Below, in pieces: positions 41,734 through 49,534 of a stretch of DNA of 55,882 nucleotides. The stretch spans positions 1 through 55,882 of the forward strand of contig CABRGB010000005.1 of assembly GCA_902470345.1 (NCBI GenBank), written 5' to 3'. Under the pieces are notes generated by a model. That model worked only from the letters and a program-made list of their open reading frames with translations. It was not told where the DNA came from and did no database searches. The DNA is from an uncultured Collinsella sp. (GTDB taxonomy: Bacteria; Actinomycetota; Coriobacteriia; Coriobacteriales; Coriobacteriaceae). A program made the translations under genes and the position numbers. Each line of letters begins with the position of its first letter. Within the stretch, counting starts at the first letter, position 1.

Positions 41734-42357
41734 TTAACTGTTCTTCATGACAATCGAATCCACAACATCAGCCACATTCTCACAGCAGTCAGCGCAGTAC
41801 TCCAGGAAGGCGTAGACGTCACGCCAAGCGATGACCTCGAGCGGATCCTTGCCGTTGACATGCAGGTTGCGCATAGCGTTGATGTAGAGCTCGTCGGCCT
41901 CGGACTCGATCGTGTTGATCTGGATGACGAGTTCGCGCAGGGTCTTGGACTTGCGGTAGTTGGGCAGCTCGACCATCAGGTCCTTCATAGCGCGGCAGGC
42001 GTCGGTTACCTTGTGGGCGATCACGATGGCATCGGGATGGATGCTCTGGATGTTGGTGAAGTAGACGCGCTGCACGACGCCCTCGATACGGTCGAGCACG
42101 GTGTCGAGCGAGCAGCTCATCAGGTCCAGGTCCTCTCGCTCAAGCGGGGTGATAAAGGCCGTGAGCAGGGCGTCTTCAAGCTCATGGTGCTTCTTGTCGG
42201 CCGCATGCTCAATCGCGTGCATCTTGTCGAGCATATCGTGAATCTTCGCGGGATCGAAGTTCTCAAAGATCTTGGTGAGCAGCTCGGCAGCCTGTACGGC
42301 AAGATCGGCGCAGGCGACGTAGTTGTCAAAGTAGAACGAATCGGGTTTCTTTGCCAT
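41734..42357 (-). CDS. DUF47 family (PhoU-like) protein, partner of the Pit transporter
   Basis: A 207-residue helical protein of the DUF47/YkaA family, distantly related to PhoU. SFYFDNYVACADLAVQAAELL, HAIEHAADKKHHELEDALLTAFITPLEREDL and DTVLDRIEGVVQR are typical. DUF47 genes are commonly paired with low-affinity phosphate transporters, which they probably regulate. It follows the Pit gene by 67 bp on the same strand, forming a two-gene operon. The ATG has GAAAGGA upstream. Confidence 0.92.
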   Translation of the reverse strand: MAKKPDSFYFDNYVACADLAVQAAELLTKIFENFDPAKIHDMLDKMHAIEHAADKKHHELEDALLTAFITPLEREDLDLMSCSLDTVLDRIEGVVQRVYFTNIQSIHPDAIVIAHKVTDACRAMKDLMVELPNYRKSKTLRELVIQINTIESEADELYINAMRNLHVNGKDPLEVIAWRDVYAFLEYCADCCENVADVVDSIVMKNS

Positions 42358-42424
42358 GAGTGGGTCCTTTCGAGGCGAAGACGGGTGGGCGAAGTATTGC
42401 GGTCCGGGTGGACGCTCGGTTTGG

Positions 42425-43474
42425 CTAGATGAACATCATGAACAGCTTGGCCATGACAAAGCTGATGAGTCCGCAGGCGGGGAAGGTGAAGAACCAGGTG
42501 AACATCATGTCCTTGACCACGCCGAAGTTGATGGCCGAGAGGCGCTTGACGGCGCCGACGCCCATGATGGCGCAGGTCTTGATGTGGGTGGAGGACACAG
42601 GGATGCCAGTGAGCGTGGCAAGCAGCAGATTCGCGGCGCCTGCGAGGTCGGCGGAGAAGCCCTGATACTTCTCGAGCTTGACCATGCTCTGGCCGACGGA
42701 CTTGATGATGCGCTCGCCGCCCACGCTGGTGCCGATGCCCATGGTGGCCGAGCACAGCAGCATAATCCAGATGGGAATGCCGGCATCGCCGACGCTCGTC
42801 TGGCCGTTGGCGAAGGCGACACCTAAAAAGAGCACGCCGATGAACTTCTGTCCATCCTGCGCGCCGTGCATAAAGCTCATGGCCGCGGCACTCGCGATCT
42901 GAGCGTATTTAAAGAAGACATTGGCACGTCGCCTATTGGCGGCGGCAAACAGAATCGAGACGAGTTTGCACAGGATCCAGCCCATGACAAAGCCCAGGCC
43001 GATGGAGAGCGCCAGGCCGTAGATGACCTTCATCCACTCGTGGACGTTGACGCTGCTCGCGCCGCCGAGGGCGATAGCGGCACCGGTCAGGCCGGCGATA
43101 AGGCTGTGACTTTGCGAGGTGGGGATGCCAAAACGCGACGCCGTGGCACCGTAGACGACGATGGAGAACAGAGCCGCGCACAGACAGGCAAGCGCCATGG
43201 TGCTGTTTCCGCCAAAGTCGACGATATGTGAAATGGTGTTGGCGACGCTCGCGTTAAAGTGCGTCATGATGAGCACGCCGAGGAAGTTGAATGCGGCGCT
43301 CATGAGAATGGCGGCGCGGGCGGGCATGCAACGCGTAGTGACGCAGGTCGCGATGGCGTTGGGCGCGTCGGTCCATCCATTGACGAAGATGGCGCCGAGC
43401 GCGAGAATCACGGTGACGGCAAGGACTGGGTTCGACACAATTTGGCCGAGGAAGGTTGAGAACGTTACGTCCAT
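42425..43474 (-). CDS. pit: Inorganic phosphate transporter, Pit family
   Basis: A low-affinity phosphate permease driven by ion gradient, 349 residues with about ten helices. The two inverted PiT repeats are visible: VNGWTDAPNAIATCVTTR near the N-terminus and SFMHGAQDGQKFIGVLFL in the second half. GATASRFGIPTSQSHSLIAGLTGAA and GIPVSSTHIKTCAIMGVGA are the other signature segments. The window therefore carries both a high-affinity (Pst) and a low-affinity phosphate system. The ATG at 43474 leads directly into the first helix. Confidence 0.95.
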   Translation of the reverse strand: MDVTFSTFLGQIVSNPVLAVTVILALGAIFVNGWTDAPNAIATCVTTRCMPARAAILMSAAFNFLGVLIMTHFNASVANTISHIVDFGGNSTMALACLCAALFSIVVYGATASRFGIPTSQSHSLIAGLTGAAIALGGASSVNVHEWMKVIYGLALSIGLGFVMGWILCKLVSILFAAANRRRANVFFKYAQIASAAAMSFMHGAQDGQKFIGVLFLGVAFANGQTSVGDAGIPIWIMLLCSATMGIGTSVGGERIIKSVGQSMVKLEKYQGFSADLAGAANLLLATLTGIPVSSTHIKTCAIMGVGAVKRLSAINFGVVKDMMFTWFFTFPACGLISFVMAKLFMMFI

Positions 43475-43688
43475 ATATGGGCTTTCTCGAAGTTTGCAGA
43501 CACGTTACAAAAAACATGATAAATCGTATCACCTCCTGCGGGTTTCTTTACTGAGTTCTGATGGGAGAAGTGAATTTTTTGGCACTAAAATTGAATATTT
43601 GCCCTGTTGACCGCGGGTATTCTTTTTGCTAACACGCCATGAGGACACGTGTGCGCGCCCCAACACCCCAAAACCACAGTCTGTTCGC

Positions 43689-43718
43689 TTTACAACATGC
43701 AAACACGCGTTCGATAAT
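43689..43718 (+). promoter_or_regulatory. Promoter with overlapping SOS (LexA)-like box
   Basis: TTTACA (43689-43694) and GATAAT (43713-43718) are 18 bp apart, a good promoter. Between them CAAACACGCGTTCG (43700-43713) matches the SOS consensus CGAAC-N4-GTTCG at nine of ten fixed bases. A repressor bound there would cover the promoter. The -10 ends seven bases before the next ATG, so the transcript may be leaderless. Confidence 0.5.
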
Positions 43719-43725
43719 AGGGGGC

Positions 43726-44064
43726 ATGGAATATCGACAGACAGACGGCAAAACTCGGCGCGTGCACAAGCAGTATGTGGACGTCGTGGCTCGCATCCTC
43801 GCGGGCGGACAGGTCATGCCGGTCACCGTCTGCTGGGTCGACGGCCGTTGTTTTACGATTGACGAAATTATCTCGTCAACCGGGTTTGGCTTAACGGTCC
43901 ACGGCATCCGTACGTCAACGTATAAGGTGCGTTTTGGCGGGCACGCGACCGAGTTGTATCTGGAGGACCAGACGCGCGAGCGGGCGGACGGCTCGCAGGC
44001 GCACCTGATGCGTTGGTGGGTCTGGGCCTTTGATCGTACGCTTGAGGGCGAGCGCCGTAGGTAA
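43726..44064 (+). CDS. Small protein of unknown function under an SOS-like promoter
   Basis: A 112-residue protein that I do not recognise with certainty. It has a basic N-terminus (MEYRQTDGKTRRVHKQYVD), a beta-rich middle (VMPVTVCWVDGRCFTIDEI and TSTYKVRFGGHATELYLED) and an aromatic segment HLMRWWVWAF. Size and pattern recall small beta-barrel proteins found beside SOS mutagenesis polymerases (DUF6504-like), but that is only a resemblance. The ATG at 43726 lies seven bases after a good -10 element; a farther ATG at 43639 would place the promoter inside the gene. No polymerase gene is adjacent. Confidence 0.65.
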   Translation: MEYRQTDGKTRRVHKQYVDVVARILAGGQVMPVTVCWVDGRCFTIDEIISSTGFGLTVHGIRTSTYKVRFGGHATELYLEDQTRERADGSQAHLMRWWVWAFDRTLEGERRR

Positions 44065-44142
44065 GGACGTGCGGCATTCGGGTACAATGGCAGGAATCTT
44101 GTCACCTACGGCGCTGTCGTGCGCTTTTTGAAAGGACGAAGT

Positions 44143-44838
44143 ATGAACGATATCCAGGGCTATCAGAACGGCCCCATCGAGACCGGCGCAAGTCGCGCCA
44201 AGGAGATGTCGCCGCGTGCGTACAATCTTGCCATGTCTGCTCTCATCTTCTTGGGCTTTTGCGCCATGGGCGCCGGTGCTTACTTTACGAGCACCATGGC
44301 GTTTGCCCGCATGATGATGAGCGGCGCCGCCCTGCCACTGGTCTTTGGCTCGTTTATCCTGACTATTGTCGGTATCGTCATGATGTCGGCTGCTGCGGGC
44401 AAGCAGTCCGTGGGCCTGTCTCTCGTGGGTTACGTGATCTTTGCGAGCACCTTTGGCCTGACCGCGTCGTTTGGCCTTGCAAACTACGACCTGCCCACCA
44501 TCAACACCGCCTTTATCGCCACCGCTGCTATCACCTTTGTCTTCGGTGCGCTGGGCGTGACCTTCCCCAAGTTCTTCCAGCGTGTGTACGGCATCGGCTT
44601 TGGCATCCTGCTTGCCACGATTCTGGTCGAGATCGTGCTGATGTTCATGGGCGTCTCGCAGTCCATCACCGATTTGATCGTGATCGTGGTGTTCGCCGGG
44701 TTTATTGGCTACGACACCTATGTTGCCACGACGGTGCCGCCCACGCTGCCCAATGCGGTGCTCATGGCGTCCAATCTGTTCGTGGACATTATCAACGTGT
44801 TCCTGCGCATCCTGAACATTCTCGGTCGCCGCGACTAG
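44143..44838 (+). CDS. Bax inhibitor-1 (BI-1/YccA) family membrane protein
   Basis: A 231-residue protein with about seven helices. The family pattern is clear in TAAITFVFGALGVTFPKFF, YGIGFGILLATILVEIVL, FAGFIGYDTY and the C-terminal SNLFVDIINVFLRILNIL. The aspartates in GYDTY and FVDI are the conserved pair that in bacterial homologues (BsYetJ) form a pH-sensitive calcium leak. Physiological role here is unknown. The ATG at 44143 has GAAAGGA upstream. A terminator follows. Confidence 0.92.
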   Translation: MNDIQGYQNGPIETGASRAKEMSPRAYNLAMSALIFLGFCAMGAGAYFTSTMAFARMMMSGAALPLVFGSFILTIVGIVMMSAAAGKQSVGLSLVGYVIFASTFGLTASFGLANYDLPTINTAFIATAAITFVFGALGVTFPKFFQRVYGIGFGILLATILVEIVLMFMGVSQSITDLIVIVVFAGFIGYDTYVATTVPPTLPNAVLMASNLFVDIINVFLRILNILGRRD

Positions 44839-44885
44839 CGCGGCGTTGCGACGCTTCCTGCCGGACACGGTAAAACGATACGAAA

Positions 44886-44911
44886 GGCGGTCCTTCGGGG
44901 CCGTCTTTTTT
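44886..44911 (+). terminator. Intrinsic terminator after the BI-1 gene
   Basis: GGCGGTCC (44886-44893) pairs imperfectly with GGGGCCGTC (44897-44905), then TTTTTT. Confidence 0.75.
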
Positions 44912-44977
44912 GTGCGTGGCGGGGTATCATGGATGGGAAAAAGCCGATAGCGGCAGCGACAGGAAAGGTGGCCACGT

Positions 44978-46111
44978 ATGGCAGATGTCGACAACAGGAA
45001 CCGTAACCGCAGGTCTAACCGAGCGGGTCAGCCCAATCCCAAGCGCGAGGCGCGTGCCAAGGCCGCCGAGCGCCATGTGGCGGCTGTGTCCGAGGCCTGC
45101 GCCAAGGACATCGAGCGTTCGCTTGCCGGCGTGCGCGAGTTCGATGGTATGCCTGCCGGTTTTGTCGCGGCGATGAAGGCCAAGGCCCAGAAGGCAGTGG
45201 CTGCTGAGGAGCAGGCTGCCGAGGCTGTGGAGGCTGACGCTGCCGAGGTAGAGGCTGCCGAGGTGGAGACCGCGGTCGAGCCCGAGGTGGCGCTCGAGTC
45301 CGCCGAGTCGGCCGACGAGGCTGAGTCCGAGCCCGCCGAGGAGCCTGCTCCGGCCCTGCCCGAGGTCACTGTGCTTGATGCCTCCGCCACGCAGGCAATC
45401 CTCGATAACGGCCGCGGCTATGCGCAGTTCTGCGATATGGCTGTGCTTGCCTTTGCCTCGTTTACCAATCCGGGCGGCGGCTATATCCAGGGCTACCTGG
45501 GCCAGGAGGCCACGCTGTGCGCCGATTCGTACCTGTACAACGTACTCGACAAGCAGCGTAAGTGGTACGGTGAGAACCGTCGCCGCAACATCAACTGCGA
45601 GCTGTACCGCAACCGTGCGCTGGTGGTGCCCGCGGTGCGCTTCGACCGCAACCATGTGCACGCCTATGCCGACGTAATCGTGGCCGCCGCGCCCAACGCC
45701 AAGCGTGCTCGCCAGGAGTATCGCGTGAGCGACGATGCCTTGCTTGACGCTCTGCGCGATCGCATCCGCTTTGTGCTTGCCATCTGCGACGAGCTGGGTC
45801 GCGAGAAGCTCGTACTGGGCGCTTGGGGCTGCGACAACAACGGCTTTGACGCCGAGGCCGTAGCCGAGCTCTTCCGTAAGGAGCTTGCATCGGGCGACTT
45901 TAAGGTCAAGCAGGTGTTCTTTGCCGTGCCTTCTACGCGCTGGGATGAGGATTTTGCCAAGTTCGAGCACGTGCTGGCAAGCTTCCCCGAGCGTAACGAG
46001 GAGTCCTATGCCCAGGTTGCCGCACGCGCTGCGGCTGCTCGCGCCGCCGAGCAGGCCCAGGCTGCCGCCGAGGACGATGAGGACGATGACGATTGGCGCA
46101 AGTACCTGTAA
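44978..46111 (+). CDS. PARG-like (TIGR02452/DUF2263 type) macrodomain protein with altered catalytic motif
   Basis: 377 residues. A basic start (NRNRNRRSNRAGQPN), then an Ala/Glu-rich region to about residue 130, lead into a domain resembling the microbial poly(ADP-ribose) glycohydrolase family: VLDASATQAILDNGR, FASFTNPGGGYIQGYLGQEATLCADSYLY, and AAAPNAKRARQEYRV. The C-terminus (VLGAWGCDNNGFDAEAVAELF and later) closes the macrodomain, followed by an acidic tail (EDDEDDDDWRKYL). Active PARG enzymes carry GGG-x6-8-QEE, and the second Glu is catalytic. Here the motif is GGG-x6-8-QEA, so the gene may encode a binder rather than a hydrolase. The start ATG has GAAAGG upstream. Confidence 0.75.
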   Translation: MADVDNRNRNRRSNRAGQPNPKREARAKAAERHVAAVSEACAKDIERSLAGVREFDGMPAGFVAAMKAKAQKAVAAEEQAAEAVEADAAEVEAAEVETAVEPEVALESAESADEAESEPAEEPAPALPEVTVLDASATQAILDNGRGYAQFCDMAVLAFASFTNPGGGYIQGYLGQEATLCADSYLYNVLDKQRKWYGENRRRNINCELYRNRALVVPAVRFDRNHVHAYADVIVAAAPNAKRARQEYRVSDDALLDALRDRIRFVLAICDELGREKLVLGAWGCDNNGFDAEAVAELFRKELASGDFKVKQVFFAVPSTRWDEDFAKFEHVLASFPERNEESYAQVAARAAAARAAEQAQAAAEDDEDDDDWRKYL

Positions 46112-46136
46112 TCGGTACGGGCCGACAGATAGGTCG

Positions 46137-46169
46137 AGCCGGCGGGAGGGCTGCTCCCGTCGGCTTTTT
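46137..46169 (+). terminator. Intrinsic terminator after the PARG-like gene
   Basis: AGCCGGCGGGAG (46137-46148) pairs with CTCCCGTCGGCT (46154-46165) and runs into TTTTT. It is followed at once by the ribosome site of the next gene. Confidence 0.85.
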
Positions 46170-46188
46170 ACTAAAGGAGAGGCTTACG

Positions 46189-46848
46189 ATGAAAAACGTT
46201 CTGTGCTTTGGTGACAGCAATACCTATGGCTATGATCCGGCTGGTATGCGCGATGGCACCGCGGTGCGCTATGCACAGGATGTGCGCTGGTGCGGCGTGG
46301 CACAGCGTGACCTGGGCGAGGGCTGGCATGTGATTGAGGAGGGGCTCAACGGCCGCACGACGGTGCGCGACGATATGTGTCATCTTGATACTAACCTCAA
46401 CGGCATTCGCGCGCTTCCGATGCTGCTCGAGGCCCATAAGCCGCTGGACGCCATTGTGATCATGCTGGGCACCAACGACTGTAAGACGGTCTTTAACGTG
46501 ACAGCTTCCGATATCGCCCGTGGCGCCATGGCACTGATTCGCGCCGTCCGCGCGTTTCCGTGGACCGACGCTGCGCCTTGTCCGCGCATTCTGCTGATGG
46601 CTCCTATCAAGATCAAGCCGCGAATCGCCGATGTGTATATGACCGACTTTGACGAGCATTCCGTTGAGGCATCTGAGCATTTTGGCGAGTGCTATGCGCA
46701 CGTGGCAGAGCAGTTTGGCTGCGACTTTTTGAATGCCGCCGATTTCGCCGAGCCGGGTGATATCGACTACCTGCATATGATGCCCGAAAGCCACGAGAGC
46801 CTGGGCCACGCCGTGGCAGCCAAGCTCCAAGAGATGCTCGGAGAGTAG
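46189..46848 (+). CDS. SGNH/GDSL-family hydrolase (arylesterase-like)
   Basis: A 219-residue serine hydrolase. Block I CFGDSNTYGYDP carries the nucleophilic serine, EEGLNGRTTVRDD holds the glycine and the oxyanion residue, IVIMLGTNDCK block III, and block V is DIDYLHMMPESHESLGHAV with the Asp/His pair slightly displaced from the usual DGVH. No signal peptide, so cytoplasmic. The substrate is unknown; ester or acyl compounds are likely from the family. The ATG at 46189 has AAGGAG at 9-10 bp. Confidence 0.9.
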   Translation: MKNVLCFGDSNTYGYDPAGMRDGTAVRYAQDVRWCGVAQRDLGEGWHVIEEGLNGRTTVRDDMCHLDTNLNGIRALPMLLEAHKPLDAIVIMLGTNDCKTVFNVTASDIARGAMALIRAVRAFPWTDAAPCPRILLMAPIKIKPRIADVYMTDFDEHSVEASEHFGECYAHVAEQFGCDFLNAADFAEPGDIDYLHMMPESHESLGHAVAAKLQEMLGE

Positions 46849-46850
46849 CG

Positions 46851-46905
46851 CGATCCAAAGCACCACAGAGGTACCTTTGCGGTGCTTTGGATCGTTTGTT
46901 TGTCT
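46851..46905 (+). terminator. Intrinsic terminator after the GDSL hydrolase
   Basis: CGATCCAAAGCACC (46851-46864) pairs exactly with GGTGCTTTGGATCG (46881-46894), then TTTGTTTGTCTT. Confidence 0.85.
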
Positions 46906-46906
46906 T

Positions 46907-47002
46907 GATCTGTAACATCTAGGGTCGATTTTGCCGAGTTACTGTTACAGATCGAGATGTTTGTGGGGACCACCGCAAAGGTGCCTGTCCCCTTTGCGGT
47001 GG
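46907..47002. repeat. Two further perfect hairpins between convergent genes
   Basis: GATCTGTAAC/GTTACAGATC (46907-46916, 46944-46953) and CCACCGCAAAGG/CCTTTGCGGTGG (46970-46981, 46991-47002). The second stem repeats, in opposite orientation, the string AGGTRCCTTTGCGGTG found in the loop of the preceding terminator. GGGGAC (46965-46970) and GTCCCC (46987-46992) offer an alternative pairing. These look like members of intergenic repeat families. Confidence 0.55.
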
Positions 47003-47018
47003 TTTTGGGCTGCGGGCT

Positions 47019-47849
47019 TTAATACTGCCACATATGGTTGACGGGGCCGGAACCTTTGCCCATGTCAAAGCCGGCGGCGAGAGCGCCGGTTAGGTAGGCC
47101 TTGCCGGCGTTGATGGCGTCGGCAAGTTCCATGCCCTGGGCCAGCGCGCAGGCGATGGCGGACGAAAGCGTGCAGCCAGTGCCATGCGTGTTGCCGGTCT
47201 CGATGCGCTTGTGGCGGAACCACGTGGTGAGCGGATCGCCCAGGTGGTTACCCTCGTCATCGAGCGGCGCGGGCTCTGCGAGCACATCGTTGGCCTCGTT
47301 GACAAAATGCCCACCCTTAACGAGGGACGCGCAGCCAAAGCGGCGGGTGAGAAGCATGGCGGCATTTTGCTGTGTGCGCTCGGAATCGACCTCGTAATCG
47401 AGCAGCGCCATAGCCTCGGGAATGTTGGGCGTGATGACGGTTGCCAACGGGAACAGGCGGCGGGTGAGTGCCTCGGAGGCATCCTCGGCAATGAGACGAG
47501 CGCCCGAGGTGGCGACCATGACGGGGTCGACGACCACGTTCGTTGCGTTCCAAGCGCTCAAGCGGTCGGCGATGACTTCGATAATCTCGACAGAAGAAAC
47601 CATGCCGATCTTGACGGCGCTCGGGCGGATGTCGTCAAAGACAGCGTCGATTTGCGCGGCTACGATATCTGGCGAGATATCCTGCACGGCGGTGACGCCC
47701 AGTGTGTTTTGCGCTGTGATGGCGGTGATGGCCGTCTCGGCATACAGACGGTGCGCCGTGATGGTCTTAATGTCGGCCTGAATGCCGGCGCCGCCGCTGG
47801 AATCGGATCCAGCGATAGACAGGACGGCAGGTACCTTACTACGATCCAT
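47019..47849 (-). CDS. thiD: Hydroxymethylpyrimidine/phosphomethylpyrimidine kinase
   Basis: A ribokinase-fold kinase, 276 residues, that phosphorylates HMP and HMP-P for thiamine synthesis. Visible are VLSIAGSDSSGGAGIQADIKT, VDPVMVATSGARL, ITPNIPEAMALL and the GTGC anion-hole segment in NTHGTGCTLSSAIACAL. The ATG at 47849 has AAGGGAG upstream. It lies 180 bp downstream of thiC on the same strand; TATAAT (minus strand, 47895-47900) may allow separate transcription. Confidence 0.94.
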   Translation of the reverse strand: MDRSKVPAVLSIAGSDSSGGAGIQADIKTITAHRLYAETAITAITAQNTLGVTAVQDISPDIVAAQIDAVFDDIRPSAVKIGMVSSVEIIEVIADRLSAWNATNVVVDPVMVATSGARLIAEDASEALTRRLFPLATVITPNIPEAMALLDYEVDSERTQQNAAMLLTRRFGCASLVKGGHFVNEANDVLAEPAPLDDEGNHLGDPLTTWFRHKRIETGNTHGTGCTLSSAIACALAQGMELADAINAGKAYLTGALAAGFDMGKGSGPVNHMWQY

Positions 47850-47894
47850 GTTCGCTCCCTTGTTCGGTTGGATTCAAATGGGTCTTCTACCTGC

Positions 47895-47942
47895 ATTATA
47901 AAGTTGCCCGGGCCGGCTGCATGCCGATCCCGGGCGGGTGGT
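47895..47942 (-). promoter_or_regulatory. Candidate thiD promoter and GC hairpin
   Basis: On the minus strand a GCCCGGG...CCCGGGC hairpin is followed within a few bases by a perfect TATAAT, ending about 46 bp before thiD. No clear -35 element is seen. The hairpin may also be the end of the thiC transcript. Confidence 0.35.
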
Positions 47943-48028
47943 GCAATCTTTACGCGAATGTTAGCAAATGTTCACACGTCAACAATTGACGGGCGTTGCA
48001 GCAGACATACTGGATTGCCTCGTAAAAG

Positions 48029-49363
48029 CTAATCCTCCATACCGAGGTCGATTGTCGTGCCTTCGAACACCTTGTTGACGGTGCGGACGGCGCACATCTT
48101 GCCGCACATGGTGCAAGTGCCCTCGGTGGCGGCAGGGGACTCCTCGTAGCGCTTCTTACCGGTGACCGGGTCGAGAGCGCACTTCCACATGGCATCCCAG
48201 TCGAGTTTGCGGCGTGCCTGGCCCATCTTGTCGTCCATGTCGCGGGCGTGCGGCACCTTCTTGGCGATGTCGGCGGCGTGCGCGGCAATCTTAGTGGCCA
48301 TGAGGCCGTCGAGCACATCCTGGGCGTTGGGCAGGCACAGGTGCTCTGCCGGGGTCACGTAGCACAGGAAGTCGGCGCCGGAGCTCGCGGAGATGGCGCC
48401 ACCGATGGCGGCGGTGATGTGGTCGTAGCCCACACCGATATCGGTTACCAGCGGCCCCAGCACATAGAACGGGGCGTTGTGGCACAGGCGCTTCTGCAGC
48501 TTCATGTTGGCGGCGATCTCGTCGAGCGCCATATGACCCGGGCCCTCGACCATGACCTGGACGCCGGCTGCCCAGGCGCGCTTGCACAGCTTGCCCAGCT
48601 CGATCATCTCGGCAGTCTCGGTGGCGTCGTTGGAGTCGTAGAGGCAGCCCGGGCGGCAGGAGTCGCCGAGCGAGATGGTCACGTCGTACTCGTGGCAGAT
48701 TTCGAGCAGCTCGTCGTAGAACTCGTAGAACGGATTCTCGTTGCCGGTGACCTCCATCCATCCAAACAGCAGCGAGCCGCCGCGGCTGACGATGTTCATA
48801 AGGCGGCCGGTCTCCTTGAAGGTTTTGATGACCGATTTATTGATGCCGCAGTGGATGGTCATAAAGTCCACGCCGTCCTCGGCATGCGCGCGCACGACCT
48901 CGAGCAGGTCATCCTTGGTAAGCTTGACCAGTGGCTTTTCCATGTAGCCGATGGCGTCGTACATGGGGACGGTGCCCACCATGAGCGGCGTCTCGTCGAT
49001 GAGCTGCCGGCGGAACTGGCGTGTCTTGCCCGAGTTGGAGAGGTCCATGATGGCGTCGGCACCAAGGTCCTCGGCGATCTTGACCTTCTTCCATTCCTCG
49101 GCGGCGTCGGCCTTGTCGCCCGAGATGCCCAAGTTCACGTTGACCTTGGTGGACAGGCCCTCGCCGACGCCAAAGGCGCGCATGCCCTTTTTGATGTGCA
49201 CGATGTTGGCGGGGATGGCGATGCGGCCGTCGGCCACGCGCTCGCGGATGTACTCGGGGTCGCGATGCTCGCGCTCGGCGACTTCCTTCATCTGCGGTGT
49301 GATCTGCCCTGCGCGGGCGAAGTCGATTTGCGTGACGAGCTCGGGCTCGGTCTGTGTGCTCAT
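48029..49363 (-). CDS. thiC: Phosphomethylpyrimidine synthase ThiC
   Basis: A radical SAM enzyme that turns aminoimidazole ribotide into HMP-P. It has 444 residues, the short form without the N-terminal extension of enterobacterial ThiC. Family segments include VNVNLGISGDKADAAEEWKK, MDLSNSGKTRQFRRQL, TIHCGINKSVI, SRGGSLLFGWM, LGDSCRPGCLYD, VMVEGPGHMALDEI and LGPLVTDIGVGYDHITAAIGGA. The C-terminal cluster cysteines are CTMCGKMC (C-x2-C-x3-C). The ATG at 49363 has AGGGAG upstream, which is also the 3' end of a TPP riboswitch; an in-frame ATG at 49387 lies inside the riboswitch and is rejected. Confidence 0.96.
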   Translation of the reverse strand: MSTQTEPELVTQIDFARAGQITPQMKEVAEREHRDPEYIRERVADGRIAIPANIVHIKKGMRAFGVGEGLSTKVNVNLGISGDKADAAEEWKKVKIAEDLGADAIMDLSNSGKTRQFRRQLIDETPLMVGTVPMYDAIGYMEKPLVKLTKDDLLEVVRAHAEDGVDFMTIHCGINKSVIKTFKETGRLMNIVSRGGSLLFGWMEVTGNENPFYEFYDELLEICHEYDVTISLGDSCRPGCLYDSNDATETAEMIELGKLCKRAWAAGVQVMVEGPGHMALDEIAANMKLQKRLCHNAPFYVLGPLVTDIGVGYDHITAAIGGAISASSGADFLCYVTPAEHLCLPNAQDVLDGLMATKIAAHAADIAKKVPHARDMDDKMGQARRKLDWDAMWKCALDPVTGKKRYEESPAATEGTCTMCGKMCAVRTVNKVFEGTTIDLGMED

Positions 49364-49371
49364 TGGCACGG

Positions 49372-49466
49372 CTCCCTTCGTTGGCATTACCCATATCAGG
49401 TTTGCGGGTCAGGGCGGGCGCGCCCAATCTCAGCCTGCCGTCTTGTCCTGCAAGCTCCCCGTTTAT
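49372..49466 (-). ncRNA. TPP riboswitch (THI element) controlling thiC
   Basis: The minus strand reads ACGGGGAGCTTGCAGG, then GGCTGAGATTGGG, CCCTGACCC, and CAAACCTGATATGGGTAATGCCAACGAAGGGA (shown here in parts: AACCTGATATGGGTAATGCC and AACGAAGGGA). These are the conserved blocks of the thiamine pyrophosphate riboswitch in order. The last block contains the ribosome binding site of thiC, so TPP binding probably blocks translation directly. Confidence 0.95.
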
Positions 49467-49478
49467 GTCATGGGCTCA

Positions 49479-49484
49479 AGTATA
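49479..49484 (-). promoter_or_regulatory. Candidate -10 element for the TPP riboswitch transcript
   Basis: TATACT on the minus strand lies about 15 bases before the riboswitch. TTGGCC further upstream is a possible -35 with 19-bp spacing. Confidence 0.4.
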
Positions 49485-49534
49485 GCCTGAATGGGTACGA
49501 TTGGGCCAACGAGCGTGCCTGTGGGGAGGCGAAC

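Noticed and set aside
48248..49534. N-terminal 429 codons of the plus-strand frame ending at 50050
   Set aside because: Antisense to thiC and its riboswitch; only the part from the ATG at 49535, with GGGGAGG before it, is credible as a gene.
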